From assembly GCF_015668195.1 (NCBI RefSeq), contig NZ_JADPFC010000004.1, positions 202,581 to 266,580 on the forward strand: a stretch of DNA of 64,000 nt. The letters run 5' to 3'. Below, piece after piece: positions 1-8,420 of this stretch. A program made the translations under genes and the position numbers. The notes below the pieces were generated by a model. That model was not told where the DNA came from and did not search any database. It worked only from the letters and a program-made list of their open reading frames with translations. Source of the DNA: Romboutsia_C sp015668195. GTDB lineage: Bacteria; Bacillota; Clostridia; Peptostreptococcales; Peptostreptococcaceae. Position 1 is the first letter of the stretch; every line of letters starts with the position of its first letter.

Positions 1-360
1 ATATTCTATCATTACAACTCCCTGTGAATTTTTTGGTACCATAGCACCTGTTGGAGTATACACACAAGTTTCTTCTTCTAATAAAGTATTACAAATTTTT
101 CCCATATAACTTTCGTCTATTTTTTTTAAGCATACAGGATTTGATTCACTAGCTAAAAATACATCATTAAATAATACTGAATATCCATCTACTAATGATT
201 TTCTAAAGTGAGGTACATTTATATTTGATTTAATATCATCTGATATATATCTATTTAAGCCATCTATTAAACTTACTTTCTCAGAAATTATATCTTTTTT
301 AAATTTATTTTTCATTATTTCTAATACTTTATCTACTGTTGTTACATCAAATAATTTCAT
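1..360 (-). CDS. moeA: Molybdopterin molybdotransferase MoeA, N-terminal part (runs off the left edge)
   Basis: The minus-strand frame is open from an ATG at 360 to the window edge, giving 120 residues. The start MKLFDVTTVDKVLEIM and the later FRKSLVDGYSV segment match the N-terminal region of MoeA, where P-x-F-x-x-S-x-x-DGYA is a family hallmark; here Ala is replaced by Ser. MoeA inserts molybdate or tungstate into adenylylated molybdopterin in the cytoplasm. It lies 21 bp downstream of a shrunken AOR-like gene in the same direction, so the two are probably co-transcribed. In this setting the product may serve a tungsten enzyme, the full-length AOR encoded at 3876-5705. The C-terminal domains are not visible, so completeness cannot be judged. 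Confidence 0.88.
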   Translation of the reverse strand, partial: MKLFDVTTVDKVLEIMKNKFKKDIISEKVSLIDGLNRYISDDIKSNINVPHFRKSLVDGYSVLFNDVFLASESNPVCLKKIDESYMGKICNTLLEEETCVYTPTGAMVPKNSQGVVMIEY

Positions 361-381
361 AACTATCCCCTTTTAATAACA

Positions 382-1398
382 TTAAATAGCAATACTAACT
401 CCAAGTATTGATTTTGCTAGTATTTTTTTATCTTTATCATTTAAAATATCTTTTTCCATTAAAAGTTTGCAAAAACCTAGCTTTTCACATTCTTGTAATG
501 TTTTATTTTTCTTAAAAAATTTACCTTCATTTATAAATAATGGTTTATAATACGAATAGTTATTTATAATATCTTCAATAAAATTTTCTAAATCTACTAT
601 TTCTGTATCAAAAGTCTTTTTGTATGTGTCTATTCCTCTAGCTAATGTTATACTGTCTAATCCATAAAAGTTTGATATATTATTTATATCGCTTGCTTCT
701 TTTTCGCTAAATCCGTATCCTTTTATTTTGCTCAAAGATGTATTTTTACAATTTAGACAACATCCATAACAAGTATTATTCTCATCATACCAATTAATAT
801 TTGACTTATTAGTTATTTTTCTAGCTATAGAATCATTATATTTTTTTAATGTTGATATATCGTATGGTATTAAATTTTCTTGTTTCTTTAGTACTATAGC
901 TTTTATATTTTTATCTGCCATTAATTTTCCTAATCCATTTTTTCCACAAGATTTATTATTTCTAAATATTATTTTAGAGAAATCTATTTTTTTAACTGAT
1001 GCCAATCCTATTGATGCTATTTCTAATTCATTAGTACTTAATTCTTCTTTTATAGACTCAACAACTTTATCATAATCTTTATCTATTAGGTGACTTGCTT
1101 CTTTTATTTTTACACTTTCCTTATCTATATATAAATATATAGGTGTATCACTTTCTCCTTCAAACACTAAAAAATCATACCCATTACATTTCATAAAATG
1201 TGCAAAATGACCTCCAGTTTGAGATAAAGAATTTTTATCATATACCTTAAGTTTGTTAAGTCCTACTACACCATAACCTGCTAAAGATGGAGCTTCAAAT
1301 ACTAAATTATTATTACTTAAATTTATTTTGTGTTCGTCATACTGATGCACTGACTTTACCTTTTCGTTTTTTAAGTTTATGTATAGAATTTTTCTCAT
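382..1398 (-). CDS. Shortened aldehyde ferredoxin oxidoreductase-like protein
   Basis: The 338-residue product is related to the AOR family but is about half the usual 600 residues. The start (MRKILYINLKNE) and the segment TGGHFAHFMKCNGYDFLVFE align with the beginning and the SNSGGKWGTKLKNAGYDMLI region of the full AOR encoded at 3876-5705, with some 35 residues missing between them. CYGCCLNC keeps the C-x2-C-x3-C spacing of three 4Fe-4S ligands. The protein stops before the region carrying the fourth ligand and most of the pterin site, so it is unlikely to be a working oxidoreductase. The frame is intact, has a good RBS and precedes moeA, which argues against simple decay. Possible roles are a cofactor-handling or accessory protein, or a recent remnant. 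Confidence 0.7.
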   Translation of the reverse strand: MRKILYINLKNEKVKSVHQYDEHKINLSNNNLVFEAPSLAGYGVVGLNKLKVYDKNSLSQTGGHFAHFMKCNGYDFLVFEGESDTPIYLYIDKESVKIKEASHLIDKDYDKVVESIKEELSTNELEIASIGLASVKKIDFSKIIFRNNKSCGKNGLGKLMADKNIKAIVLKKQENLIPYDISTLKKYNDSIARKITNKSNINWYDENNTCYGCCLNCKNTSLSKIKGYGFSEKEASDINNISNFYGLDSITLARGIDTYKKTFDTEIVDLENFIEDIINNYSYYKPLFINEGKFFKKNKTLQECEKLGFCKLLMEKDILNDKDKKILAKSILGVSIAI

Positions 1399-1565
1399 CA
1401 GTTACCCCCTCCCCTAATGTTAATTATATCACTGTAGAATTAAATATTATGTCATTTTTTAGACTATATATTGTAAAATTCTATGTTTTATAAAAAAATA
1501 TGGGTAAATATGATATTATATATAAATAGAGATTATTATAATTTCCTCTAGATTGGAGAACTAAA

Positions 1566-2015
1566 ATGAAAGATAAATACATTATTTATTTTATTAGTAG
1601 AACAAAAGCTAATATGATAAAATTCATAGAAAATAAATTAAAAGAAAATGACTTAAATGACTTAATACCAACTCATGGCAATATACTAACTGCGCTTTAT
1701 GAAAGTGATAAAAAGCTTACTATGAAAGAAATTTCAAAGAAAATTGGTAAAGATAAATCTACAGTTACTTCTTTAGTTAATAAACTTATAGATTTAGGAT
1801 ATGTAAAAAAAGAAAAATGTACTAAGGATAAGCGTGTTACTTATATAAGCTTGACTCAAAAAGCAAGAAATATTGAAGATAAATTTAACTTTATATCATC
1901 TCAAGTCAAAGAAACGGCTTATAAAAACTTTACTAAAGAAGAAAAGGAAGAATTTCTTAGATTGCTTAGAAAACTTAGCTCTAATTTTAAAATTGAAAAT
2001 GATAAGTATATATAA
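1566..2015 (+). CDS. MarR-family transcriptional regulator
   Basis: The 149-residue protein has the winged-helix layout of MarR. A helical N-terminus is followed by a helix-turn-helix around residues 55-80 (LTMKEISKKIGKDKSTVTSL) and a wing with KDKRVTYISLT, then a helical dimerisation tail. It starts at an ATG preceded by GGAGAA at good spacing. The gene is divergent from the shortened AOR-moeA pair and convergent with the nitroreductase, so it may control one or both; that is inference from position. Regulators of this family usually sense small phenolic or oxidised ligands. No operator was identified with confidence. Confidence 0.85.
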   Translation: MKDKYIIYFISRTKANMIKFIENKLKENDLNDLIPTHGNILTALYESDKKLTMKEISKKIGKDKSTVTSLVNKLIDLGYVKKEKCTKDKRVTYISLTQKARNIEDKFNFISSQVKETAYKNFTKEEKEEFLRLLRKLSSNFKIENDKYI

Positions 2016-2044
2016 AAAGTGCCTCTATAAGAGACACTTTTTTT
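2014..2044. terminator. Bidirectional terminator between the marR-like gene and the nitroreductase gene
   Basis: An interrupted stem pairs AAAAAGTG with CACTTTTT and CTCT with AGAG around a short loop. T-runs on both sides let it serve the two convergent genes. Confidence 0.7.
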
Positions 2045-2046
2045 AA

Positions 2047-2685
2047 CTAGTCTATAAATGTAACTACTTCTTCAAGTGGTTTACGAGGTGGCTTAGGAGG
2101 TGTATTTTCTTCAGCTACACCTAAAGATATCATAGACATTAATTCAAATCCTGGTTTATCAAATCCTATTAACTTTTCTATTTCAGTTTTTGCATGAGTA
2201 GGTCCTGTCATATAGCAAGTTCCATATCCCATTTCTGTTGCTGCTAGTAAAAAGTTTTCAACTGCTGCACCTATTCCTTGAGCTGCTGATTGAGGAGATA
2301 CTAAAACATCTAACACTTCTTGAGGTGCGTTATTTTCTTTTAATATCTTATATTCTATCATTTTGTATTCTGATCCATATACCATTATTACTACTGGAGC
2401 ATTTTTAAAACATGTATAATATTTAATTACACTCATATGTATTTTTCTATCTTTTTCAGTTTTTGCTAATTCACCTATTTTTTCATGGCTTTTAGTTACT
2501 ATATCGGCCATTTCATTTATTACTTCACGGTTAGTAAGTACTACAAAGTGCCAATTTTGTTGATGCTTTGGAGATGGGGCTTCTGTTGCTGCTTCTAGCA
2601 TTTTTAATATATCTTCTTTTGGTACTTCTTCATCTTTGAATTTTCTTACACTCTTACGATTGTATATAAGGTCTAAATTTGCCAT
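2047..2685 (-). CDS. Nitroreductase family protein
   Basis: The 212-residue product opens with MANLDLIYNRKSVRKFKDEE, followed by APSPKHQQNWHFVV and a central PQSAAQGIGAAVENFLLAA. This is the standard layout of FMN-dependent nitroreductases (NfsB/FRP superfamily), in which the N-terminal RxSxRxF motif binds flavin phosphate. Such enzymes reduce nitroaromatics, quinones or flavins with NAD(P)H, and the physiological substrate cannot be read from sequence. It is a single gene with its own RBS (AGGAGAAG). Its end faces the MarR-like gene across a shared terminator. Confidence 0.9.
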   Translation of the reverse strand: MANLDLIYNRKSVRKFKDEEVPKEDILKMLEAATEAPSPKHQQNWHFVVLTNREVINEMADIVTKSHEKIGELAKTEKDRKIHMSVIKYYTCFKNAPVVIMVYGSEYKMIEYKILKENNAPQEVLDVLVSPQSAAQGIGAAVENFLLAATEMGYGTCYMTGPTHAKTEIEKLIGFDKPGFELMSMISLGVAEENTPPKPPRKPLEEVVTFID

Positions 2686-2846
2686 TTTACTTCTCCTTTT
2701 GATGTTTTATATAATTATACTATATACATATGCTATAGTATTATCACTAATTTAAATGTAATTGCTTATTATTCACAAATAGTTTGTCATCAAACTAATT
2801 GTATACTAAAAAATAGTTTTATGTCAAACTTTTTTATATTTTATAT

Positions 2847-2898
2847 AAAAATATCCTATAAAATGAATTTTTTTAATTCAATTTACAGGATATTTTTT
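2847..2898 (-). terminator. Terminator downstream of the ThiF-like gene
   Basis: A long imperfect hairpin joins AAAAATATCCT and AGGATATTTTT around an AT-rich middle. It lies just past the stop of the E1-like gene and is flanked by T-rich sequence. Confidence 0.6.
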
Positions 2899-2939
2899 TC
2901 ATTATTTAATTTTAATGATTATATTTACAAATACTTAAG

Positions 2940-3629
2940 CTAATATGTTTTATCCATTTCTATAATATTATATTCTCCATATAATAAGTCTATAAAAAGT
3001 ACTTTGTTTCTTAATATTTCACCTTTGTTAAGTAGCACCTTTATAGTTTCACTAACTTGTATAGATGCCACTAGACCTGGAGTAAAAGAAGGATTACCTA
3101 ATTTATTATCTATTTCTTTTTTATATTTATATATATCCTCTAGATTATTATCTCCTGGGTATATGGTGCTAACTTGACCGTACCATCCACTTATAGCACC
3201 ATGAATTAGCGGTATATTTAAAGTTTCACAATACTTTTGAAGTACAAACCTAGTTTTTATATTATCTAATGCATCTATAACTACATGACAATTATTTATA
3301 ATCTTTTCACAGTTATTACTATCTAGATGCTCACTAACTATATCTATGTTTACATTATTATTAATTAATTTGATTCTTTCTTTAGCCTCTATAACCTTAT
3401 TTTGCCCAATATTATTTTCATTACACAATATTTGCCTATTTAAATTACTTACATCAAATATATCTTCATCTACTAATTTTAAATAACCTATACCTATTCT
3501 TGATAGCATTTCTATTACATATCCGCCTAACCCACCACATCCTACTATACAAACTTTAAAGTCTTTTAATTTATCATTTTCAGACTTAGTTAAAGTTCCT
3601 ATATTTCTTTCATATCTTTTATCCATCAT
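2940..3629 (-). CDS. ThiF/MoeB/HesA-family E1-like adenylyltransferase
   Basis: The 229-residue product has the E1-like fold: the dinucleotide-type ATP loop VCIVGCGGLGGYV near residue 30, then DEDIFDVSNLNRQ and later ALDNIKTRFVLQ. These proteins adenylate the C-terminal glycine of a ubiquitin-like sulfur carrier. The start codon overlaps the stop of the upstream MoaD-like gene (ATGA), which shows translational coupling and makes that carrier the obvious substrate. The pair follows the AOR gene, so the probable role is sulfur transfer into molybdopterin for the tungsten cofactor. The zinc-binding cysteine pairs of full-length MoeB are not seen. Confidence 0.85.
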   Translation of the reverse strand: MMDKRYERNIGTLTKSENDKLKDFKVCIVGCGGLGGYVIEMLSRIGIGYLKLVDEDIFDVSNLNRQILCNENNIGQNKVIEAKERIKLINNNVNIDIVSEHLDSNNCEKIINNCHVVIDALDNIKTRFVLQKYCETLNIPLIHGAISGWYGQVSTIYPGDNNLEDIYKYKKEIDNKLGNPSFTPGLVASIQVSETIKVLLNKGEILRNKVLFIDLLYGEYNIIEMDKTY

Positions 3630-3850
3630 CCACCACCAACTGGTGGGAATATAGATAAAATATCTCCGTCCTTAATCTTTCTATCAAATCCTCCCTCCAT
3701 ACCATTTAGCAAAAGTATAGCGACTTCTTCTTTATTTATATTAAGGATTTTTAATATGCCAATTATATTTATATCTTCTGTAATTTCTAGTATTTGTTTT
3801 TTCTCTCTTCCCTCTCTAAAGGTTGCAAATAATCTTATTTCTATTTTCAT
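3626..3850 (-). CDS. MoaD/ThiS-like ubiquitin-fold sulfur carrier
   Basis: The 74-residue product starts MKIEIRLFATFREGR, typical of the first strand of MoaD, and ends FPPVGGG, the glycine tail that is adenylated and thiocarboxylated. Most family members end in two glycines and this one ends in three. It is translationally coupled to the E1-like gene and lies 25 bp behind the AOR gene, with an AAGGAGATAGT ribosome binding site. It probably donates sulfur to the pterin dithiolene as the small subunit of molybdopterin synthase, or acts as an AOR-specific variant. No MoaE is present in the window. Confidence 0.85.
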   Translation of the reverse strand: MKIEIRLFATFREGREKKQILEITEDINIIGILKILNINKEEVAILLLNGMEGGFDRKIKDGDILSIFPPVGGG

Positions 3851-3875
3851 ACTATCTCCTTAGTAAATTTATATA

Positions 3876-5705
3876 TTAATTTCTTGCAAATATATTTCCT
3901 ATATACTCTTCAAGACCTAATGTTTTTAATGTTTCATCTAATGGTATTCCATCTTCATCCCAACCTCTAACTTCATAATATTTAGGAAGTAGTTCATCTA
4001 GTCTATGAACATGACCTTTAGTTGGTCCATTTGGAATTGGGTCATATATCAGTCTATCTGGTAAAGTATCTTGGCTACTATCTATTCCTGCTTTTAAATT
4101 AAATATTTTTTCTAAAGTCCATATTCTATCGCCTGCTTGAAGTAATGTTTCAGGTGTATATATCTCTCCACATACTGCATTATACATATCTACATAATCA
4201 TTAAGTCCTAGCCCAAAAGTAGTAAATACACAAATTCCTAGGGAGTCTATAACAGCAGTCAAGTCATGAAATACTTTTGCATAAGCTGGTTTACCTTCTA
4301 CTTCTAGTTTATCTAATTTTTCAGGTACTCCTAGTATTTCTGGATTTATCATATATCCTTTTATATGACACCCTCCTCTGTTATTAACTGCATAAGTTAT
4401 ACCGTGACCTTGTATTCCTCTTGGGTCATATGCTGGCAATTCTTGTTTTTTAACAGTCATAGAGTACTGTGTTGCATCATACTTTTCACACAATCTATAT
4501 GAACCATCTGCTAATAAATCTCCAAACCCTTCTCTTTTAGCCATTTTTTCAGTCCACTTAACTACTGCTTCAACATCTCCCCAATTAAGAGATAATTTAT
4601 CATCTTCAATATCTTCATCTTTTATATATCCTCTTTGATAAAGTTCCATAGCCGTTGCAATAGTTGCTCCTGCTGATATAGTATCTAGACCATATTCATT
4701 ACAAAGCATATTTGCTTCATTTATAGCATGTAAATCATATACATCGCAATCTGATCCATAAGACCAAAGAGTTTCATATTCAGGCCCTCCTACCTCTTTT
4801 CCATTTCTTAACTTAACTACTCTACCACAAGCTATAGGACATCTATAACACGCATGCTTTTTAACTAAAGTATTTTCAGTCATTGTCTCTCCACTAATTA
4901 AATCTGCTTTATCAGTATACGACTCTTGGAAATTTTTAACTGGGTGTACTCCATTTTCATTTATTATATTAACTAAAACTGCGGTACCATAAGTTGGTAA
5001 TCCACCTCCAGCAACTGGATCATTTCTAAGTATATTTACCTTTTCAGCATTTACTCTATTAGCTAATTCCTCATTAGCTACATTTACCTTTTTACTACCT
5101 TTTACAACAATAGCCTTTAAATTTTTAGAACCCATTACAGCTCCTACTCCACCTCTACCTGCTGCTCTATCTACATCGTTCATAATTGCTGATATAAGAG
5201 ATAAATTTTCTCCCGCTGGTCCTATGCAAAGTACATTAGCTTTACTATGTTCTTTAGATAATTCCTCAGTTATTTCACTAGATACCATTCCCCAATAGTC
5301 ACTAGCATCTTTTATCTCTACTTTATCATCTTCTATATATAAATATACTTTATCATCAGATTTACCTTCTATTATTAACATGTCATATCCTGCATTTTTA
5401 AGCTTAGTTCCCCACTTCCCACCTGAGTTTGATATAGCTATTGTTCCTGTAAGTGGAGATTTTGTTACTACCATATACCTTCCACTTGTAGGCATTTTGG
5501 ATGCTGTTAATGGACCTGTAGCTATTATAAGCTTATTTTCAGAACTTAATGGTTCTACCATAGGATCTACTTCATCAATAAAAGTTTTTACTCCAAGACC
5601 TCTAGCTCCTATATATTTTTGAGCTAATTTTAAATCTAAGTTTTCTACACCTATAGTCTTTTCACTTAAATTTACCCTTAATACTTTTCCATTATATCCA
5701 TACAT
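3876..5705 (-). CDS. aor: Aldehyde ferredoxin oxidoreductase, tungsten-type
   Basis: The 609-residue product has the length and motifs of a complete AOR. The N-terminal domain (about 1-205) contains ARGLGVKTF, SPLTGTIAISNSGG and the AGYDMLIIEG segment that bind the bis-pterin. CYRCPIACGR gives three 4Fe-4S ligands and the cysteine in SLGICVFTTF near residue 495 is the likely fourth. AORs oxidise aldehydes to acids with ferredoxin as acceptor; in acetogens and other clostridia they also run in reverse to reduce acids. The gene heads an operon with the MoaD-like and E1-like genes and starts at an ATG after AGGAGGAG. Its leader carries a Moco/Tuco-type riboswitch with a terminator. The metal (W rather than Mo) is inferred from the family. 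Confidence 0.93.
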   Translation of the reverse strand: MYGYNGKVLRVNLSEKTIGVENLDLKLAQKYIGARGLGVKTFIDEVDPMVEPLSSENKLIIATGPLTASKMPTSGRYMVVTKSPLTGTIAISNSGGKWGTKLKNAGYDMLIIEGKSDDKVYLYIEDDKVEIKDASDYWGMVSSEITEELSKEHSKANVLCIGPAGENLSLISAIMNDVDRAAGRGGVGAVMGSKNLKAIVVKGSKKVNVANEELANRVNAEKVNILRNDPVAGGGLPTYGTAVLVNIINENGVHPVKNFQESYTDKADLISGETMTENTLVKKHACYRCPIACGRVVKLRNGKEVGGPEYETLWSYGSDCDVYDLHAINEANMLCNEYGLDTISAGATIATAMELYQRGYIKDEDIEDDKLSLNWGDVEAVVKWTEKMAKREGFGDLLADGSYRLCEKYDATQYSMTVKKQELPAYDPRGIQGHGITYAVNNRGGCHIKGYMINPEILGVPEKLDKLEVEGKPAYAKVFHDLTAVIDSLGICVFTTFGLGLNDYVDMYNAVCGEIYTPETLLQAGDRIWTLEKIFNLKAGIDSSQDTLPDRLIYDPIPNGPTKGHVHRLDELLPKYYEVRGWDEDGIPLDETLKTLGLEEYIGNIFARN

Positions 5706-5737
5706 AAATTTCTCCTCCTATTTTTACTTATAGTAAC

Positions 5738-5778
5738 CAAAAAGCCTATCTAAAAGTAACCATACTTTTAGATAGGCT
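5738..5778 (-). terminator. Riboswitch-controlled terminator upstream of the AOR gene
   Basis: A perfect 16-bp stem, AGCCTATCTAAAAGTA against its complement, is followed on the minus strand by a U-run. It lies between the aptamer and the AOR start codon. GGTTACT in its loop and 3' arm can pair with AGTAACC just after the aptamer, giving a plausible antiterminator. Confidence 0.8.
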
Positions 5779-5815
5779 AAAAATCCACATAAAAAGGAAA
5801 GGTTACTACACTTTT

Positions 5816-5903
5816 CTCCTTTCCAACAGGAGGCATAAACATTTCTATTTATACCCTACCGTTTTATTAACCATAGCATAGCCTTAGGTTAATAAAATCG
5901 GAG
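5816..5903 (-). ncRNA. Moco/Tuco-type riboswitch aptamer upstream of the AOR gene
   Basis: Read on the minus strand, CTCCG at the start pairs with GGAG at the end (P1). It encloses a long helix (GATTTTATTAACC with GGTTAATAAAAC) capped by a loop with GGCTATGC. Next comes a second hairpin (AGGGTATAAA with TTTATGCCT) and the junction GCCTCCTGTTGGAAAGGAG. The last element closely matches the conserved GCCTCC...TGGAAAGG core of the Moco RNA motif as I know it from the moaA leader of Escherichia coli. A terminator follows, and the governed gene is an AOR. Members near AOR genes have been proposed to sense tungsten cofactor; which metal form is bound here is inference. Confidence 0.8.
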
Positions 5904-5920
5904 AATTTATATTTAATTAA

Positions 5921-5949
5921 ATAGTAGTATTTAAATTGGTAAATGTCAA
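5921..5949 (-). promoter_or_regulatory. Sigma-A-type promoter of the AOR operon
   Basis: The minus strand shows TTGACA, a 17-bp spacer and TACTAT. The predicted start of transcription is about 10 bases before the first helix of the riboswitch, consistent with the leader RNA. Confidence 0.7.
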
Positions 5950-5955
5950 ATACAA

Positions 5956-6345
5956 TCATATGCTAAACCATTTTTTTATTCCTTTTTCAACTGGCTTATA
6001 ATATTGTTTTATTCCGCCTTCTAGTATCTTAGTATCTATACCTAAACACCTTGAATAAAAAGCTACTATTGGGCTTCTAAGTCTTCCTTGTGAACATCCT
6101 ATAACTATTGTTTTTTCTTTATTATTAGATAACCTAAGTAAATCTTCTCTAATAATTCTTCTATTTTTTATAAGCCCTATTAATATTATAGGAAAAGCTA
6201 TCATAATATATTTTTTTAATAACCTATGCTCTTTTTCATCTATAACAGGTATATTATATTTAAATAATGGCATTTTTTCAAATTCTTCTTTAGACCTAAC
6301 ATCAATTGTTACTTCATCTTTTATATTTTCTAATTTGATATACAT
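5956..6345 (-). CDS. Rhodanese-domain protein resembling the N-terminal half of tRNA 2-selenouridine synthase
   Basis: The 129-residue product begins with the rhodanese signature TIDVRSKEEFEKMP and ends with CSQGRLRSPIVAFY followed by LEGGIKQYYK. The spacing C-x-x-G-x-x-R-S plus EGG-x-K matches the CWRGGMRS/LEGGYKAYR region of SelU (MnmH) better than ordinary sulfurtransferases. The catalytic cysteine is present. The P-loop domain that SelU carries C-terminally is absent here, so this could be one half of a split enzyme or an independent sulfur/selenium transferase. It is a single gene upstream of the AOR promoter; a role in selenium metabolism is inference. Confidence 0.65.
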   Translation of the reverse strand: MYIKLENIKDEVTIDVRSKEEFEKMPLFKYNIPVIDEKEHRLLKKYIMIAFPIILIGLIKNRRIIREDLLRLSNNKEKTIVIGCSQGRLRSPIVAFYSRCLGIDTKILEGGIKQYYKPVEKGIKKWFSI

Positions 6346-6454
6346 TCCACCTCAACCACTTTTTTAAATTTTTCTGTATTATACCATAATAATATAGTTT
6401 AATCTTTATTATATACTATTATCTATTATAGACTATAGTGATTTTTTATTACAC

Positions 6455-6483
6455 AAAAAAGCCGTAAAAATACTTTTTACGGC
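6455..6483 (-). terminator. Terminator of feoB
   Basis: The stem GCCGTAAAAA/TTTTTACGGC is followed on the minus strand by six U, directly behind the feoB stop. Confidence 0.85.
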
Positions 6484-6494
6484 CTTTGTATTAC

Positions 6495-8396
6495 CTATTT
6501 TTCATAAGCATACTTCATATTACTTGCTTCATATTTATTTAAGTTAGTTGAACTCATTTTTCTGTATATTATAATTAATATAGCACCTATTATTATCGTT
6601 CCTATAGCTAAAGTTATTATATTTGACAAATTAAATCCTACTGTAAATAATGTTCCTACTTGATATACATAAAATCCTCCTATCCACGCTACAAAGAATT
6701 GGTATAAAAATGATATTAAAGTCATCTTACCCCCATATTCTTTTTGCATAGTAGCAAGAGCTGCTATACAAGGAGTATATAATGATGTAAATACTAAGAA
6801 TCCATATGCTGTTACTGATGTAAATAATGTTGGTAAAACTGTATTAACATCACCATATAGTATTTCCATAGTAGATACAACAACTTCTTTAGCCGTTAGC
6901 CCTGTTAATATAGATACGCCTGCTCTCCAATCTCCAAGACCAAGTGGTTCAAATATAGGAGATACTATATGTCCAAGAGATGATAAGAAACTTTCATTTA
7001 TTTCAGGAGTAAATCCACTAAAGCTAAATGATGATAATACCCATATAACAACAGACATAGCAAACATTATAGTTGTTACTCTTACTAAAAATCCTTTTGA
7101 CTTTTGCCATGTGTTTTTAAATAATTGGCCTATTGTTGGCAATGAATATCTTGGTAATTCCATTACAAATGGATAATCTTCTTGAGTTTTTTGAGTTTTG
7201 TTTATAAATAGTGCTACTAATATAGACACTATAATTCCTAAAATATATAATGAAGTAGTTACTAATGCTTCATTTTGTGTAAAAAATATTGATACAAACA
7301 TTGCATATATAGGTAACTTCGCTCCACAAGTCATAAGAGGTGCTATAAGTGCTGTTATTTTTCTATCCTTTTCACTTTCTAATGTTCTAGTTGCCATTAT
7401 TGCTGGAGATGAACACCCTATCCCCATAACCATTGGTATAAATGACTTTCCTGAAAGTCCAACTTTTTTCATAAGTGAATCCATTAAAAATGCAATTCTT
7501 GCCATATATCCGCTATCTTCAAATACTGACATTCCAAATGATAAAACAAATATTAACGGGAAAAATGATAATGCTCCCCCTAAACTATTTATAATACCAT
7601 CTACTATTAATGATTTAAACCATTCGCTTGAATTAACTAACATATTAGATGCTGGATTTGCTATATTATTTTCTATAAATCCTCCTGTAAATTCCTGTAG
7701 TGGTCCACCAACCCAATTAAATGTAAACTTAAACAAAATATATAATAATCCTATAAATATTGGATATGCTAAAAATTTATTAAGTGCTATTGAATCTATT
7801 CTATCGCTAATACTTTGAGATTTTTTATTTTCACCTATAATACACTTATTTACTATTTTTTCTAGCTCTTTGTATGTACTAGATTCATCATACCAGTTAT
7901 CTTCATATATTACTGGAGACTTGTGTACTTTTTCTATCTCATTTGCAATTAAATTTGTATCTATCTTTTTCTTAGCTACCATAGGTATTACACTTATACC
8001 TAGTTCTTTTGATAATTTATAACAATCTATCTCTACCCCCATATTTTTAGCTGTATCTATCATATTAACTACTAATATTATAGGCTTTTTATATTTCATA
8101 AGTTGAGTTGTTAAATAAAGATTTCTAGATAAATTCGATGCATCTACTATATTTACTATTACATTTGCATTATCATTTTCTAAATACTCTTTTGAAATGT
8201 TCTCTTCATTAGAAAATGTATCCATTGCATAAATTCCAGGTAAGTCAACAATTTTTATATTATCATTTATATTACCTTCTTTTTTTTCTATAGTTACTCC
8301 TGGCCAGTTACCTACACGTTGCTTAAGACCTGTTAAGCCATTAAATAAAGTAGTCTTACCAACATTAGGATTTCCTAATAATGCCACACTAATCAT
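6495..8396 (-). CDS. feoB: Ferrous iron transporter FeoB
   Basis: The 633-residue protein has an N-terminal cytoplasmic G domain with G1 GNPNVGKTTLF, G3 DLPGIY and G4 NMID. A membrane domain follows from about residue 205, with Gate regions (FVLSFGMSVFEDSGYMAR and SILTGLTAKEVV) typical of FeoB. It takes up ferrous iron across the cytoplasmic membrane. The start has a GGGGGAAAATT RBS and lies 24 bp behind feoA; the DUF2325 gene precedes both. Two Fur-like boxes upstream suggest induction by iron limitation. The protein is slightly shorter than typical FeoB but all core motifs are present. Confidence 0.96.
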   Translation of the reverse strand: MISVALLGNPNVGKTTLFNGLTGLKQRVGNWPGVTIEKKEGNINDNIKIVDLPGIYAMDTFSNEENISKEYLENDNANVIVNIVDASNLSRNLYLTTQLMKYKKPIILVVNMIDTAKNMGVEIDCYKLSKELGISVIPMVAKKKIDTNLIANEIEKVHKSPVIYEDNWYDESSTYKELEKIVNKCIIGENKKSQSISDRIDSIALNKFLAYPIFIGLLYILFKFTFNWVGGPLQEFTGGFIENNIANPASNMLVNSSEWFKSLIVDGIINSLGGALSFFPLIFVLSFGMSVFEDSGYMARIAFLMDSLMKKVGLSGKSFIPMVMGIGCSSPAIMATRTLESEKDRKITALIAPLMTCGAKLPIYAMFVSIFFTQNEALVTTSLYILGIIVSILVALFINKTQKTQEDYPFVMELPRYSLPTIGQLFKNTWQKSKGFLVRVTTIMFAMSVVIWVLSSFSFSGFTPEINESFLSSLGHIVSPIFEPLGLGDWRAGVSILTGLTAKEVVVSTMEILYGDVNTVLPTLFTSVTAYGFLVFTSLYTPCIAALATMQKEYGGKMTLISFLYQFFVAWIGGFYVYQVGTLFTVGFNLSNIITLAIGTIIIGAILIIIYRKMSSTNLNKYEASNMKYAYEK

Positions 8397-8420
8397 AATT
8401 TTCCCCCTAAATACACCTTG

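Noticed and set aside
7198..7818. A 206-codon plus-strand frame
   Set aside because: It is the antisense shadow of the feoB membrane domain; it has no RBS and no family-like motif.
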